DNA from: Bursaphelenchus xylophilus
Lineage: Eukaryota > Nematoda > Chromadorea > Rhabditida > Aphelenchoididae
Length of the DNA stretch: 64,000 bases
Direction: 5' to 3'
Assembly (NCBI GenBank): GCA_904066235.2
Contig: CAJFCV020000002.1
Coordinates: 2,604,001 to 2,668,000 of the forward strand
Shown: positions 44,020-55,568 of the stretch, one piece after another
Layout: every line of letters begins with the position of its first letter
How positions within the stretch are numbered: the first letter of the stretch is position 1
Program-made: the position numbers and the translations under genes
Notes under the pieces: model-generated
Seen by the model: the letters and a program-made list of their open reading frames with translations, nothing else
What the model was told of the DNA's origin: nothing
Database searches by the model: none

Positions 44020-44427
44020 ATGCTATTCCACTCCCTCCTGCTCCTCCTCCCATTCCTCGCTCAACTCTCCGCCGAACTGCCGCTCCTCTGCGTCGACACC
44101 TACCTCAACTGCCAAGACCCGAAGCTGAAGCCGTTGATCTGCAAGGAGCGCGACTACCGCAACATGGCCGTCTTCCGCTGCCCCAAGACCTGCGGCCATT
44201 GTGAGACGGAGCGCACCAAGAACGAGCTGGACTTTCTGTTCGGCTGCAAAGACACGTCGCCCGACTGTTTGGCGAAGCTGGACCTCTGCCAAAAACCGCA
44301 GTACTTCAAGCTGTTGTCGAAGATGTGCCCGCTGACCTGCAACTTCTGCGGGATGTACACCAAGAGCAAGGTGAAGAAGCAGAAGAGGAGAGTGAAGGGC
44401 GTCAGGAAGATGGCCATGTGCACGTAA
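44020..44427 (+). CDS. Secreted two-ShKT-domain protein, intronless
   Basis: A 135-residue frame with no intron. TTCAG at 44012-44016 stands 3 bases before the ATG, a good spliced-leader acceptor. The signal peptide is MLFHSLLLLLPFLAQLSA. Two ShKT-type six-cysteine modules follow: residues ~24-66 (CVDTYLNCQD...CPKTCGHC) and ~80-117 (CKDTSPDC...MCPLTCNFCG). The tail is strongly basic (KSKVKKQKRRVKGVRK). ShKT modules are common in nematode secreted proteins, often attached to enzymes or in surface-coat proteins; the name comes from an anemone peptide but says nothing about activity here. Without an enzyme domain its role is open. GC content is much higher than in the flanks. A poly(A) signal candidate is at 44978. 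Confidence 0.9.
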   Translation: MLFHSLLLLLPFLAQLSAELPLLCVDTYLNCQDPKLKPLICKERDYRNMAVFRCPKTCGHCETERTKNELDFLFGCKDTSPDCLAKLDLCQKPQYFKLLSKMCPLTCNFCGMYTKSKVKKQKRRVKGVRKMAMCT

Positions 44428-45069
44428 AAATTGGAATTTTTTGATGTTTTGGCCATTTTTTTGAAGGTTCACTTCGGTTTTCTCCACATCTCGGCTCTGA
44501 AGGCATAATTTTAAATTCCAATGTTTTCGTGCCGGGACCCAAAATTTCGCTAATTTTTTTGTCGATTTTTGTACATTTTTTGAGATTTTGGGTTTTCTTT
44601 TAGCTGTTTCAGGAATTTGGAAGCAAAATCCAATCCTTTACCACATTTGGTGGTTTTCGTGGTGGGACCCAAATTTTGATTTTTGTGATTTTTTTGGCGA
44701 TTAAGATCGCAATACTGCTACCCTTCAAGATTTTCGACTGAAATCTGGCCCTTTTTCAGAATTAAAAAATTTGCGCGCATGTTTTTATCTCGCAAAATTT
44801 TTTTTTCAGAGTCCTAGAGTCATTTGATGAATTTCAAAAAAGTTTTTGCCAAAAAAATCTCATCAAATTGCTTCTATAGTCCCGTTTTCTTCCTATATGT
44901 ATCGTCTTCTGATATTGTACATAATGTTATCCCTTACTTTTTATTCCCCTCTCACATGATCTTTGCGTAATTTGGACAATAAACTGAAATTTCAAAGTTC
45001 TGCCTCTCCAGTACTAAATTTATTAATCAAGTATACAACCAAACCAGACTGGCTACCAGCGTATTTACC
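44428..45069. other. Convergent intergenic region
   Basis: A/T-rich 3' flanks of the ShKT gene and the lipase gene. AATAAA at 44978 on the plus strand. Two GTGGTGGGACCCAAA-like words (44532, 44660) echo the LIM-gene intron (3912, 4054). No gene was recognised. Confidence 0.5.
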
Positions 45070-48000
45070 CTACTTTCCATAGAGCCTCCTCTGGCCCGGC
45101 TCCCACCAGGGCTTGGCGAACAGTTTGTAGAGATCCTGCGGCAGCTGGCAACCTATGCTTGGCCAATCCGCGAGTGTGACGTTAAAGTAGTTGCGATGGA
45201 CCGTCGCGTCGCCCAAATTGCAGGCCTGACTGCAGCAGGGATCTTCGGCCCGCAGGCAAACAACAAACGGCTCGGTGCTGGTCATGTCGTTTGGGTAGTA
45301 AACCTGGAAGATTTATATAGAATTTTTGGATGAAATTTGAGGAGGTAGAAAGATTGAGATTTGAGGCCTCACCTCGTATCGATGATGATGAAAAGTGAAG
45401 GCGGTTAGTGGAACTTTGATGGGGAGCTTTGTGACCAGATCTCCTTGGTGGATTACTCGGTACTTGTATGGCACCTGAACTAGTGTTTAGTGACGAGGAA
45501 AAATTGTTTGAAAATAACGTTTTTTTTAAAAAGGCCGGGAGATCGGCCATTTCCGAAATGATTTTTTTGCAGAAATATCTTATATTACTCCTCTGGCTTC
45601 TCTGCTGAAGATACCTTGTCGCATTCATTGTCAGATGATGAGATTTGTATAGTAGTTACTGATAGTCACTATTACATTTTTTTATGTCAAGTTTTAAAAG
45701 GCTGTGACCAAAAAAGAGTTATCAAAAATTGAAAGCCTTTCTGCCAGCATGATATAATATATATTATTTCGTTTCTTGCCCAAAACAGTCATCAAATCCT
45801 TCATCGCCCAAACTGGCAGTCTCCTAAACGACCCGTATTTACCATTTGGCTACATGGTGCCAAGCCCACCCCGATCTCCACTTCAACCTCCAACTTACTA
45901 ATAAATCAAAGGCTTGAGCATAAAACAGGTTCCCAGTTCTCGGCTGTCCGAAGCTGAGGAACCTCAGCTTTTCCGGGTTGACCATGCCGTGCCGCGACAT
46001 CCACGAGGCCGCTAGCGATGCTAGCGCGCCTCCCAACGAATGGCCAAAGACCCAGACATCGGATGAGGGGCGTTCCCGCAGGACGGCCGACATCTCTCGC
46101 TCCAGTCCGCCATTCCATAGGGCGAAAAAGGCGTCGTAGAAATAAGCGACCACTTTCCCACCCACTGGTTGGAAATCTTTGGTTGTTTGGAACATAAAGT
46201 TTAGTGCTTCGACCAGGAGCTGAAAATGGAAGTTTATAGTGGTTAATAGATTATGTACAGTGGGGGCCAGATCCAACGGCAAAAAACGTACCATTTTGCA
46301 TCTGGGAAGTATCAAAAATGTGGCAAAATGCCTCCCTTTCCAAATAAAAAGGCTCCGTTTTGAAGAGCGCGCCATTTCCTTGCGCAAAAAGCGCGGGCGT
46401 GCCTTTGAAATCGGAGTTTTTTCACTGGGAAAGGGAGGTATTTTGCCACATTTTTGATACTTCCCGGCTGCAAATTGGTATGTTTTTTGCCACTGGATCA
46501 GGCCGCTACTGTATACTGTTTTACAAATCTACCTGAGAGGTGCTGTCGGTACTGCGGAAAGTGAGAATCACGGCGTTGTCGGTGGGTGAGAATCCAATAA
46601 TTGCGAGGCATTCATTCTTAAATTTCAGGACGCAAGTAAATAAATAGAACATCAGTCTGTCGGGAAAACAATGAGCACAATGTGGCTACGCCGATCGTGT
46701 CGCTGAAGTTAAAATCCATTTGATTTTGCGGCGACACAATTTATTTTCTCGGCGGCGATGCGATTTTCAATGCGACAGACTCATTGCTTTCCCGACAGGA
46801 TTACATTTCCACAAAATGGATTTACAAAAATTCGCTTACCATCATGAGATCACAAGGTAGTGAGTATCGCTTCAAGATCATCGTTCCTGGAATGTTGTTG
46901 CTGATGCAGGTCTGGGCCTGAAAAGTCGACAGTAATCATTTTACTGGACTTTCAAAAAATCACCTTACAGTATAATCGTCTTTCGCATTGGCAGCAGCAA
47001 TGAAAGGCAGCGCTTTTTGTCTGGCGAAGGAATCCACGTAAACATGTTGCCCATTCGGAGCCAATGGACAGTCGTAGCACAAGGTTACCCGGCCTTCGGA
47101 GGTGCAGCTGGAGAGAATCTCCAATGAGTTGGAGCAGCGGAATGTCGTTGTGCACCATCTACAACAGAAAATGATGGTACGAATATCGCAAGGTCTAGAA
47201 AAATTGATACTTCCATACTAGTCAATTCGAAATTTTGCCGGACTGAAAGCGGTGACAGGCACTGTTAAAAAACCAAAGTTTGCTTTGCTCCGAGCAAAAC
47301 AAGTTTCTTGTTTTTTGCTCAGTGCTCATAGCTTTTTTCGGCTGCCGTTAGCATCCTGATTTTTTTCTGCAGACGCCAAAAATCACTTCTGCGACTTTCA
47401 GGGAGGACTAGTGCTACAAAACCTCCTCTCTATAGCGAGCAATTTCAAAGGTTCTAAGAATGAATGTTAGGCCAAAATGTCTCCCTGTACAAGGAGGCCT
47501 TTTTAAGTGAATAAATTCTTTATTTGGCATTGGTTGTACACAGGCTTGGCTGTGTATAGAACCTCTTACCGTATCAGTCTGTCGGGAAATCGAAAACGAA
47601 ATTCCTAAAAGAGACGAAAAGAAGAGAACAAATCGTTCACTCAAAACGTCGTGTACAGGAAGATGTGGTAAAAGGCTTTTATAAAGCCAATGCACCACAA
47701 AGGAAGAATCCTGACTACAAAGCAGCATATTGTGGCCTAGAATCCTTATATTACGATGATTTGGAATAGTCATCATAATGTGTAAATCTTCAAAAAGAGT
47801 GTGGCCATTTACTTTGAAAAGTACATGTAAGGCGGAACGACCAAGCTTCGAGGATTTTCCCAGAAGGAACGATCTGTATTTATTCAAATTTGATTGTACT
47901 TTCCTACGTGGGGCTTCCCTATAAAAGGCCTCCTTTCCACTGAATAAATCACTTGACTCTTGAGCTCTCGTCTCGTCTCGTTACTGGGTTGTCGGGCCTT

Positions 48001-48329
48001 TCGACAGTACATAACCAAAGACGATCAGATAGCTTTACTGTGTCCCCTGTTGCATCGAAAATTCACCGCCGAGAAAATGAATTGTGTCGTGGGAAATCAA
48101 TTTGCTTTTCACTTCAGCGACACTATCGACAGGAAAAACATGAGCGAAATTATACTCATTATTTTCCCCACAGACTGATATCTTATTGCAATGATGACAA
48201 GCACTCCACTTACTGACAAGGCAATATCCCATCCACCGTCGACAAGCACGTCCGACAGTCCAGCGCCGTGTCGCAGACCCCACCCACCGCGACATCGATC
48301 ACCGCGAGCACCACGAGCACGACGATCAT
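45070..48329 (-). CDS. Secreted class-3 lipase
   Basis: Seven minus-strand exons (48214-48329, 46969-47158, 46840-46917, 46533-46616, 45899-46219, 45373-45474, 45070-45303) join in phase to 374 residues. The hydrophobic start MIVVLVVLAVIDVAVGGVC is a signal peptide, followed by a short Cys-rich segment (CRTCLS...WCTTTFRC) seen in worm lipases. The lipase core has ILTFRSTD, DFQPVGGKV, the nucleophile elbow VFGHSLGGALASLAAS, FGQPRTGN, the Asp region VIHQGDLV and a candidate catalytic His in DATVHRNYF. All three triad members can therefore be placed. It should hydrolyse triacylglycerol-type esters outside the cell or in the gut. The 1.05-kb first intron holds an LTR-like sequence inserted in a MITE B. 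Assignment of the first exon rests on phase and on its plausible Cys spacing. Confidence 0.88.
46257..46515. repeat. MITE A copy
   Basis: TACAGTGGGGGCCAGATCC to TGGATCAGGCCGCTACTGTA, flanked by TA at both ends, in a lipase intron. Confidence 0.8.
46652..46800. repeat. MITE B copy
   Basis: CAGTCTGTCGGGAAAACAATGAG to CTCATTGCTTTCCCGACAGG, in a lipase intron. Confidence 0.8.
47573..48180. repeat. MITE B interrupted by an LTR-like insertion
   Basis: MITE B ends (CAGTCTGTCGGGAAA at 47573; ATTTTCCCCACAGACTGATA at 48180) enclose about 430 bp of foreign DNA. Its right part (47870-48010) has CTATAAAAGGCCTCC, GAATAAATCACTTG and GGGTTGTCGGGCCTTTCGAC. The same words occur in reverse order at 53195-53390. 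TATA and poly(A) motifs close together suggest a solo LTR. Confidence 0.55.
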
Positions 48330-49415
48330 GTTCCGTGCCTCATCCCGCTAACACCGACGTGACATACTCCAGTTTCCCGATATAGTTGCGTCTGTTTCGG
48401 TGGGGGCGCAATTATGGGGAGATGAAGCGAGGTCTGCAGCAGCGCACCGGTTTCCCCCCGATCTCCATTATTCTCGTCATAATCCCCCCAGCCGCTCTTT
48501 AAGCGATTTGCGTACAGCGCAAATGTGGGGGGAGTTCGCGGCTCCAAAAATATGTTCTACTGGCTGCGCGCTAGACGCTCCGGGAGGAGAAAATTGACCG
48601 GGCGATGGACAAATGATCGCTTTTGTGTCCCGAAAAAGCTGTTTGATTGATCATTTGGCTTCGAAGAATTGATCCCTGTGAAATGTTGAGGAGATTAGTT
48701 GCGGTTTCGCTCTCAATCAGCTCGTAAATTTCGGATTGGCTAATATTAGATGCTGATGTTTATGTTTGTTTAGAGGCTGTAGCTTCCACAGGGTTTCCGG
48801 ATCAAGTTCCGAACGATTAAGCGCCTCTCCCGCCCATCAAATTCGAGGATTAGCGTGGAAAAGCGGCTTTGGTCTTCGACAAGGACAAACCAAGTGTTCA
48901 GCGGTGATTACAAGTGCGAATTCACTTGAAATAATACTATAGGGATTGGTTGAAGATAGAGGGGGATTGTGGGAATATTTTACAGAGACTTAGAGGGTAT
49001 TCCTCATAGGATGTGAGCTTTAAAAAAGCCAAACTCTAAGCCTGCGTTTGGCAGAAAAGACCGAAACTTTTACATCGAAATTTAGATAAATGCCCCACAG
49101 TTTTGTGACCTTTGACATGAAAATTTGAAGGCAATCTTTTCACAAAAAATGTATGGCAAAAAATTTTTTTTATCTCGGGGCGAAACTCCTCTTCTCACGC
49201 AGTCTTTCAACCGCAAAACCGCTGAATATCTCGGCTTCGCCTGAAAAGCGCGAGCTAAAGCTTTCAGTCATTGATTTATGAAGCCCGGGTGATGTGTGTG
49301 CAAAATTTGAAGCAAATTTGAGCGTTGCACTTTAAACACTTACCATTTTAGTGAAAATCAAGTGTCAAAGGTTATTTTTTTGGTGAACTTCCAGTGTCAA
49401 AGGTAATATCTTTAT
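48330..49415. other. Upstream region of the lipase gene
   Basis: About 1.1 kb with no recognised gene. The part next to the lipase (48330-48900) is richer in GC and non-repetitive, and may hold its promoter. The part at 49030-49390 resembles repeats near 7030, 40470 and 41396 (GCGAGCTAAAGC...AAATTTGAGCGT). Confidence 0.45.
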
Positions 49416-52196
49416 TCACATAAAAGTCCTATCAACACGAACCGAGCTACTGCATTTTCTACGTTGTTTCAATGCCACAGCCACCGCACTTCGTCCACTC
49501 TTCGAAAGAGACTCCTCCTGGCTTCGGACGAACAACTGACTGATGGCCTGTCGAAACGGCCGCACATACAACATAATAACCAAGCTGTCGACACACGAAT
49601 GCATGGCCAGCAAACACATTGCCACAAGGCCCGCAGCCATCGCATAACGGCTTTCGTTGTACGACAGAATCAGCCATATCAGCAGAGGGAAGTACATGAA
49701 GAATAAAGTGGCGCCAAGCTGCGCCAACAACGATCGGAACAGCATAAATTGCAAGCGAAGGGTGGACATGTACGTCTTGGGGTCGGTCTTGATTACATAC
49801 GCCATGGAGAGAAGGAGAAACAAAATTCCGGCGCCCCAGAAAATCAGAACGACGATCGGTGTGAGGATAATGTATTGATAGTCGTCGGAGAGAACTTGAC
49901 AAGTCATCGACGGGTATTCAGCAAGCAAACGTTGAATTTTGTGGTTTTCCTGGAGAAGACTGTTGGTAGTTAGAAGCGGGTCGTTAGAGTAGAGGTAGAT
50001 GGGGAGCTGAAAGGTTGAACTTGAAGTACAAAAGACGTGAGAATGATATTCCTACATTGTATCAATTAATCATCACAGAGAGGTCTTAAACTAGCCCTTA
50101 GACTCACTACAATGACGAGCCTGATCCAGTGGCAAAAAACGTATCACTTTGCATCCGGGAAGTGTCAAAAACGTGGTAAAATGCTTCCCTCACATTTAAA
50201 AGTCGCTAAAAGAGCAGGCACGCGTATTTTGCCACATTTTTGATACTTTCTGGATGCAAAATGGTAAGTTTTTTGCCACTAGATTAGGTCCCCCACTGTA
50301 CCACCTGGTCTAAATTGACTTTCAAATGTCACTTGTGCCGTGGAGAGCACAGTTTTTGATCTAGACGCTGTTGTCAGCCCTATATATTATATGTATGCAC
50401 TAGTCCGCCCGGAAGGCCGAGAGAGTGATTTCGCCGGCATGAACTGTGAGAAAACTAAAGTTCAATTTGCACTGCGAAATTTGTTATTTTTTACATCATG
50501 TGAATGGCTTTCTTTGGCCGTCGCCCGCGCTCTGACTGCATGTATTATAGTAGAAATCACTCTGGCGATTTTACGAACCGACTAGTGTTAATCCTTCGGG
50601 AAAATAATGTGGATTTGTTGCAGAAAAATGTCAAGTATCATCGCCGTTTGCGAACCATATCCCCAGCCACGGCAAGCCGTCGCAGAACGATCAGTATATA
50701 ATATCTTATGGGCCAAGGCGCGACGAATACACATTATTTTCCCGACAGACTAAACTGTATGAACCCATTGATATCTTGCTGATGATTATAACACGAGATC
50801 AAAAACCCTTGTGGTTTTCCCAACATATACGTGGGCTCAATGAGGAAACATGACACTTTAATATAACTCTACGATTTTACTGCGGGATTTTGTATTCGGG
50901 TTCAAAATGTCTCGGAAATACAAAGACAAAATACAATACAGGAATAGAAATGCATTGCAACTGCATAAAATGTTAAAAATCTTACCCAGAGCGCAGAAAC
51001 GCTCGCCACGAAAACCGCGAAGTAAAAAATCGGCGTGTAGGGCATTTTGAATTGACTCAAATAGCGGACAGCTTCGAACGAGTACTTGGTATACTGATGC
51101 GCTACGACGTAGCGATGAAAGCAGCACAAAAACATTGAATACGCCTTGCCAACCAAGAGCAGCACCAACACGTAGATGAAAAAGTGCGCTCCGTAATGTG
51201 ACAAGGCGCTGCCCAATACTCCGCTGGGCTGATAACAAATATGAGGGAGATCGACGACTGGGATGACCAGGGATATCATGAGGTCAAAAAGAAACGCCCA
51301 GATTATTTCGTGAAGTAGAAAGTAGCGGTACAAAGTGAGGTAGGCGGCTGGTGCTGAAAAGTCGAGATGGATAAACGGATAAGAGCTTACAGTTTCAGAA
51401 TCATACTATTTGTCTGTCGGAAAAATAATGAGCATTCTGTCGCATCGAATATCTCATTGCCGCCGAGGAAATGAATTTAGTTGCGGAAAAATCAAATTGT
51501 TTTCACTTCCGCGATTGACATTAGGCTTATTATTTTCCCGACAGATAAATGTATAGCCATCCTAGACACAGTCAAAAATAAATGATCGCTGGACGGTCTG
51601 CCTCCGGAGGGGTTTGACTCGGACCTTTTCAAACTTTCGTATGCACGGCCAGATACAGTGAGGGCCTGTGGCAAAAAACGTAACATTTTGCATAAGGGAA
51701 GAATCAAAAATGCGGCAAAATGCTTCCTTCTCCAAGTGAAAAAAAAATTTGTTTTGAAGGGCGCGCCCTTTCCCTCACAAAAAGCGGGCGCGCTTTTGAA
51801 ATCAGAGTTTTTTTTCACATAGAGAGGGAGGTATTTTGCCACATTTTTTGATGCTTCTGCAAAATGGTAGGCTTTTTGCCAATGGATAACCTCCCCATTG
51901 GCAAAACCCCCACTGCAGCACATGTTATGACCATGAAACCACAAGACAGTCTGGCTCGTATCAAATTTGCTTCGGTCTAACCCAAAGGCCATGTCTAGGC
52001 CATACAGAGACATTCAAAACTTTCAGCAAGCCAATAAACAACCTTTCATAACCTCTTTTCGAACAATCAACTTACTTTTAACGATGGCAAATGTGGTTAC
52101 AGTAAACAAAAAGATAGTGAGGGACATGCAAAGGTAGTCGAAAAGCCGATAAAATTGCACAGCACTTGCTGGTGGAATAATTAAGTCGTCATCCAT
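49416..52196 (-). CDS. Serpentine chemoreceptor 1, Srh/Sri-like
   Basis: Three minus-strand exons (52076-52196, 50986-51353, 49416-50006) give 359 residues with intron phases 1 and 0. Seven hydrophobic segments can be followed: LCMSLTIFLFTVTTFAIV, LFDLMISLVIPVV, IYVLVLLLVGKAYSM, FYFAVFVASVSALW, IILTPIVVLIFWGAGILFLLLS, LGATLFFMYFPLLIWLIL and MCLLAMHSCVDSLVIML, the last followed by YVRPFRQ. TM1 ending in VKTP, the TM6 and the late HSxVDxxxIxxxxxPxR motif fit the Str-superfamily families Srh/Sri. These receptors usually sit in chemosensory cilia and couple to G proteins. Two paralogues follow in the same orientation. Both introns carry one MITE A and one MITE B. Confidence 0.88.
50108..50302. 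repeat. MITE A copy, internally deleted
   Basis: GCCTGATCCAGTGGCAAAAAACG to CACTAGATTAGGTCCCCCACTGTA, about 60 bp shorter than the others; in intron 2 of receptor 1. Confidence 0.75.
50398..50587. repeat. Palindromic MITE, family C
   Basis: Ends CACTAGTCCGCCCGG and ACCGACTAGTG; the inside is partly self-complementary (GAGTGATTTCGCCGG against TCACTCTGGCGATT). Confidence 0.6.
50598..50752. repeat. MITE B copy
   Basis: TCGGGAAAATAATGTGGATT to ACATTATTTTCCCGACAGACT, in intron 2 of receptor 1. Confidence 0.75.
51411..51546. repeat. MITE B copy
   Basis: TGTCTGTCGGAAAAATAATGAG to TTATTATTTTCCCGACAGATA, in intron 1 of receptor 1. Confidence 0.75.
51655..51920. repeat. MITE A copy, degraded
   Basis: ACAGTGAGGGCCTGTGGCAAA at the left; the right end near CCCCCACTGCAG is rearranged. 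In intron 1 of receptor 1. Confidence 0.65.
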
Positions 52197-53405
52197 CACC
52201 AAATCGTTGAAAACACCAGATTAATCTGCGATATGACGGGTCTCATTGTAGCAAACGTGTTGAGCATTGAATGTTAAGTTTCTAAGTATGAGCTAAGAGC
52301 CCCGTGCTCTGCTTTTATCCTCATTTGTACGTTTTTGTTTGAAATTGTAGCTGAACTTCTTGTAGGAAGGGATCGAGTAAACATTTCAAGACTAAATAAA
52401 TTACACAGCTATATAAAAGAGAAGGAAGTTTGAAGTTGGGTAGTGAACACGGTATTTACATCAGGTCGAGATGATTTTTGGTCCTTAAGGTTTTTGCAGG
52501 TCACTTAAAGCTGGCGTGATACTAGTCCGCAAAGTCGCGGGAGTGATTTCGATTTTGTCGTTGTTTGCATGGTAGAGGAAAGGAGAAGGCTTGGTTAAAG
52601 GAAATAGATAGTTTATCACCCATTTTGAGGTTTTACATAACTACTGCAACAACACTCAGATAAAACTTATGGCACGTCAATCCAGCGCATTTCCTGAACC
52701 GTTTCGAAACTTCGTATCGTTTTCATTGATTTAAAAGAGAGACAAAATGTCGCGAAATTATCAGCGCTTTTTCCCGCCCGAAATAATTGCTTTTTCTCGA
52801 AAAGGAAGAAGAAAGATAAGAAAATGCTTTTTATCGGAAAGTTACATTTCGTTTTGAACGAATCACCAAAAAGGGGCGGGAAGTTTTTTCTTCTGTTTTG
52901 GATTGACGTGCTTTGTTTTTTGGAGCAAATTTTGATCTTTTCTATAGTGCAGGTCGAGAAGCCACATTTGAAATAAATAATATAAAAAAGAGGTCAAAGT
53001 GTAGCTCTTTGCCAAGTTTCCGCCAAGTGTTCGCCGAGCACCCGCTGAGCATCCAACTGCTTTGTCAGACCCCGTACGCACGTCTTGTGTGTTCTTTTTT
53101 GGGCTTTACCTTCCATACGGTCGATGTCGATCGATTCTTCGTCGAATCGAGAAGTCGGAAAGCCAAATTGAAAGTCAGTCTCCAAATGGGAACTGTCGAA
53201 AGGCCCGACAACCCAATAATCGACCGAGAGCTCAAGAGACAAGTGATTTATTCAGTGGAAAGGAGGTCTTTTATAGGGAATAGAAAAGTACAATCAAATT
53301 TGAATAAATCAAGATAGTTTCTCGTGGGAAAATCCTCGAAGTTCGGTGGTTCAGTCTGACAAGAAATAGGCGCCGATACAAGAAAGAACTTTTACTCCCT
53401 GATGG
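52197..53405. other. Intergenic region between receptors 1 and 2
   Basis: No gene was recognised. The first ~500 bp probably contains the receptor 1 promoter. An open frame at 52913-53317 overlaps the LTR-like repeat on the other strand and is not supported. Confidence 0.45.
53195..53390 (-). repeat. LTR-like repeat, second copy
   Basis: Read on the minus strand it matches 47830-48015: CTTCGAGGATTTTCCCA, TTTATTCAAATTTGATTGTAC, CCCTATAAAAGACCTCC, CACTGAATAAATCACTTG and GGGTTGTCGGGCCTTTCGAC in the same order. No coding part of a retrotransposon is next to it. Confidence 0.6.
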
Positions 53406-55568
53406 TTAAAAAATGCTCGCTTTACACTTTCTCATCGTGAACACCGTCACCTCTGCCCTTCCTCGAAAATGATGTTGAATCGTATTCCCCGAGCTTTTCT
53501 GTTTTATCGCTCCTTTCGACGCTACCGACACCGTCGTATCGGCCTTTTGTCCCAAAATAAACCGTTTGATTGTCTGTCGATACGGCCTAACATACGCCAA
53601 GATCATCGCACAATCGACGGTGGAATGCATTGCCAGCATTGAAATGGCAATAGTTCCGGCGGTCATTTCGTAGGGGCTCTCGAAATAGCCGAGTATGAAC
53701 CATATTAGTAATGGGAAGTACATGAAGACTAGGGTCGCGCCGAGTTGCGCACACAGCGAACGAAATAGCATCCACTGCAGCCGAATGGTAGCCTGATACG
53801 GATTGTCGTCGGTTTTGAGAGAATAGGCCAGTGTGGAGATGATGATTAAAATCCCGAGTCCCCACGAAACGAGGATGACAACTACGATGCAAAGGATTAT
53901 CTTGTAATTCGCTGAGCCGGAGATGCAAGTCATGTTCGGGTTTTGTCGTACAAGCCGTGCAATATTGCGTTCGCTCTGCGCTAAGTGCTCAGTTGTAGAG
54001 ACCGGGTCCGCGGAACAGAAGAAAACCGTAATCTAAAAGTTTAAAATTTGTATTCTTACAATTTTAAAAAGCATATGAATTTCGTATTGTAGTGTAATCG
54101 TACTATTTGGGGGTGTTTGTTCTCAAGTGGGTGCTTAAACGGTTAATTTCGAAAAAAAGTTCAATTGCAAGCTTGCACATTAGGCTTTACGTCAGTTTTC
54201 TTTGTTAAAAGACATACACGGCGATTCGAAAATTGCACTAGCTCTTGAAAACTGATGTGCAAGATGGGTTGCCCGAAAGTCCGAAATCACTGCGACTCTA
54301 CGAATTAGCTTAACTGGTGTACCGCAATGGTACTTGGGAGCTCCGACAGCAGTTTCATCTATCTGAAAAATGGACCGGGTCCACCGCTACATTTTGCTCT
54401 AATTTGCATTTTCTGTATGATTCTAATCTTTTCGTTATGGGGGGTTGTAGCGGGCAAAACGGTGGGGTTTGAATCACCTTTCCTGAGGGGCTGAACCCAG
54501 AAAGCCCCGAATTGATTACAGTGACGGACCTGATCCAAAATCAAAAAACGTACCATTTTGCATCCGGGAAGTATCAAAAATGTAGCAAAATGCATCCCTC
54601 TCCAACTAAAAAAACTTCTCTTTGAACTCCCTTTCCCACACAAAAAGAGCGGGTGCGCTTTTGCAATTGGAGTTTTTTCACTTGGAGAAGGAAGCGAAGC
54701 ATTTTGCTACATTTTATGATACTTCCCGGATGCAAAATGGTACATTTTTTGCCACTGGGTCCGCCAGTGTACCAGTATGTCGAGAAAATAATGGGCACAA
54801 TGTCGCTCCGCCAATCGCTGAAGTGAAATCAATTTGATTTTGCCACGACACAATTCATTTTCTCGGCAGCAATGCGATTTTCGATGCGACAGAGTGCTCA
54901 TTATTTTCCCGACAGACTGATTGCATTCCAATTTGCTTCAACACGTCTTTACTCACCCAAACCGAGGCAGTGGCGGTGATCATAATCGCGTAATGCATAA
55001 TCGGAGTCCATGGAAACCGATACTGCAGAAGGTGATTAATCCCCGACCACCAATGATCGTCCGTATGCTGATGCGCCAAGATGTAGCGATGAAAACAGCA
55101 CATGAACATTGAGTACGCCTTGCCTGCGCATAGTGTGGTCAAAACCAAGGCATAGTAAGAACTTTCTTCAGCCCTGAGCGCAGGTCCCAGCATTCCAATG
55201 TAAGTGAAGCAAATGTGTGGGAGATGGACAACTGGGATGCTGATGAAGATCATGATGTCAAAAAGGAGAGCCCAAACAATTTCGTGAAGCAAAAAATAGC
55301 GGTAGACGCTGAGGTAGGTGGCAGGGGCTGGAAAAATCAGTGTATTATAATGTAATTATATTAGTAAGAAAACTATGAGCTTTTGGCCAGAGGAAGTAGC
55401 CCAGGTATAAATTTAAAAATCATGTCTAAAACTTTGCCTACTTTTCAAAATCGCAAACGCCGTGAAGCAGAACATCACCGTGTTGATGGACATAAAAAAG
55501 TAATCAAAAACCTTGTACGCCTCGATTAGGTCCGCCGTCGGTATCCGTAGCTGAGGAACCTCGTCCAT
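53406..55568 (-). CDS. Serpentine chemoreceptor 2, Srh/Sri-like
   Basis: Paralogue of receptor 1 with identical exon layout (55442-55568, 54957-55327, 53406-54032; phases 1 and 0), 374 residues. Shared landmarks are YRYFLLHEIVWALLFD in TM2, VVHLPHIC, GKAYSMFMCCFHRYILAHQHT after TM3, SLCAQLGATLVFMYFPLLIW in TM6 and MLAMHSTVDCAMILAYVRPYRQ in TM7. The C-terminal tail is longer, basic and Ser-rich. The role is predicted as for receptor 1: a G-protein-coupled sensory receptor of unknown ligand. Intron 2 contains adjacent MITE A and MITE B copies. Confidence 0.88.
54518..54776. repeat. MITE A copy
   Basis: TACAGTGACGGACCTGATCC to TGGGTCCGCCAGTGTA with TA at both ends, in intron 2 of receptor 2. 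Confidence 0.8.
54776..54922. repeat. MITE B copy abutting MITE A
   Basis: AGTATGTCGAGAAAATAATGGGC to GCTCATTATTTTCCCGACAGACTG, immediately next to the MITE A copy. Confidence 0.8.

Noticed and set aside
44023..44487. 154-codon minus frame
   Set aside because: Antisense shadow of the GC-rich ShKT gene.
52913..53317. 134-codon plus frame
   Set aside because: Its second half is the LTR-like repeat read backwards; no domain is seen.
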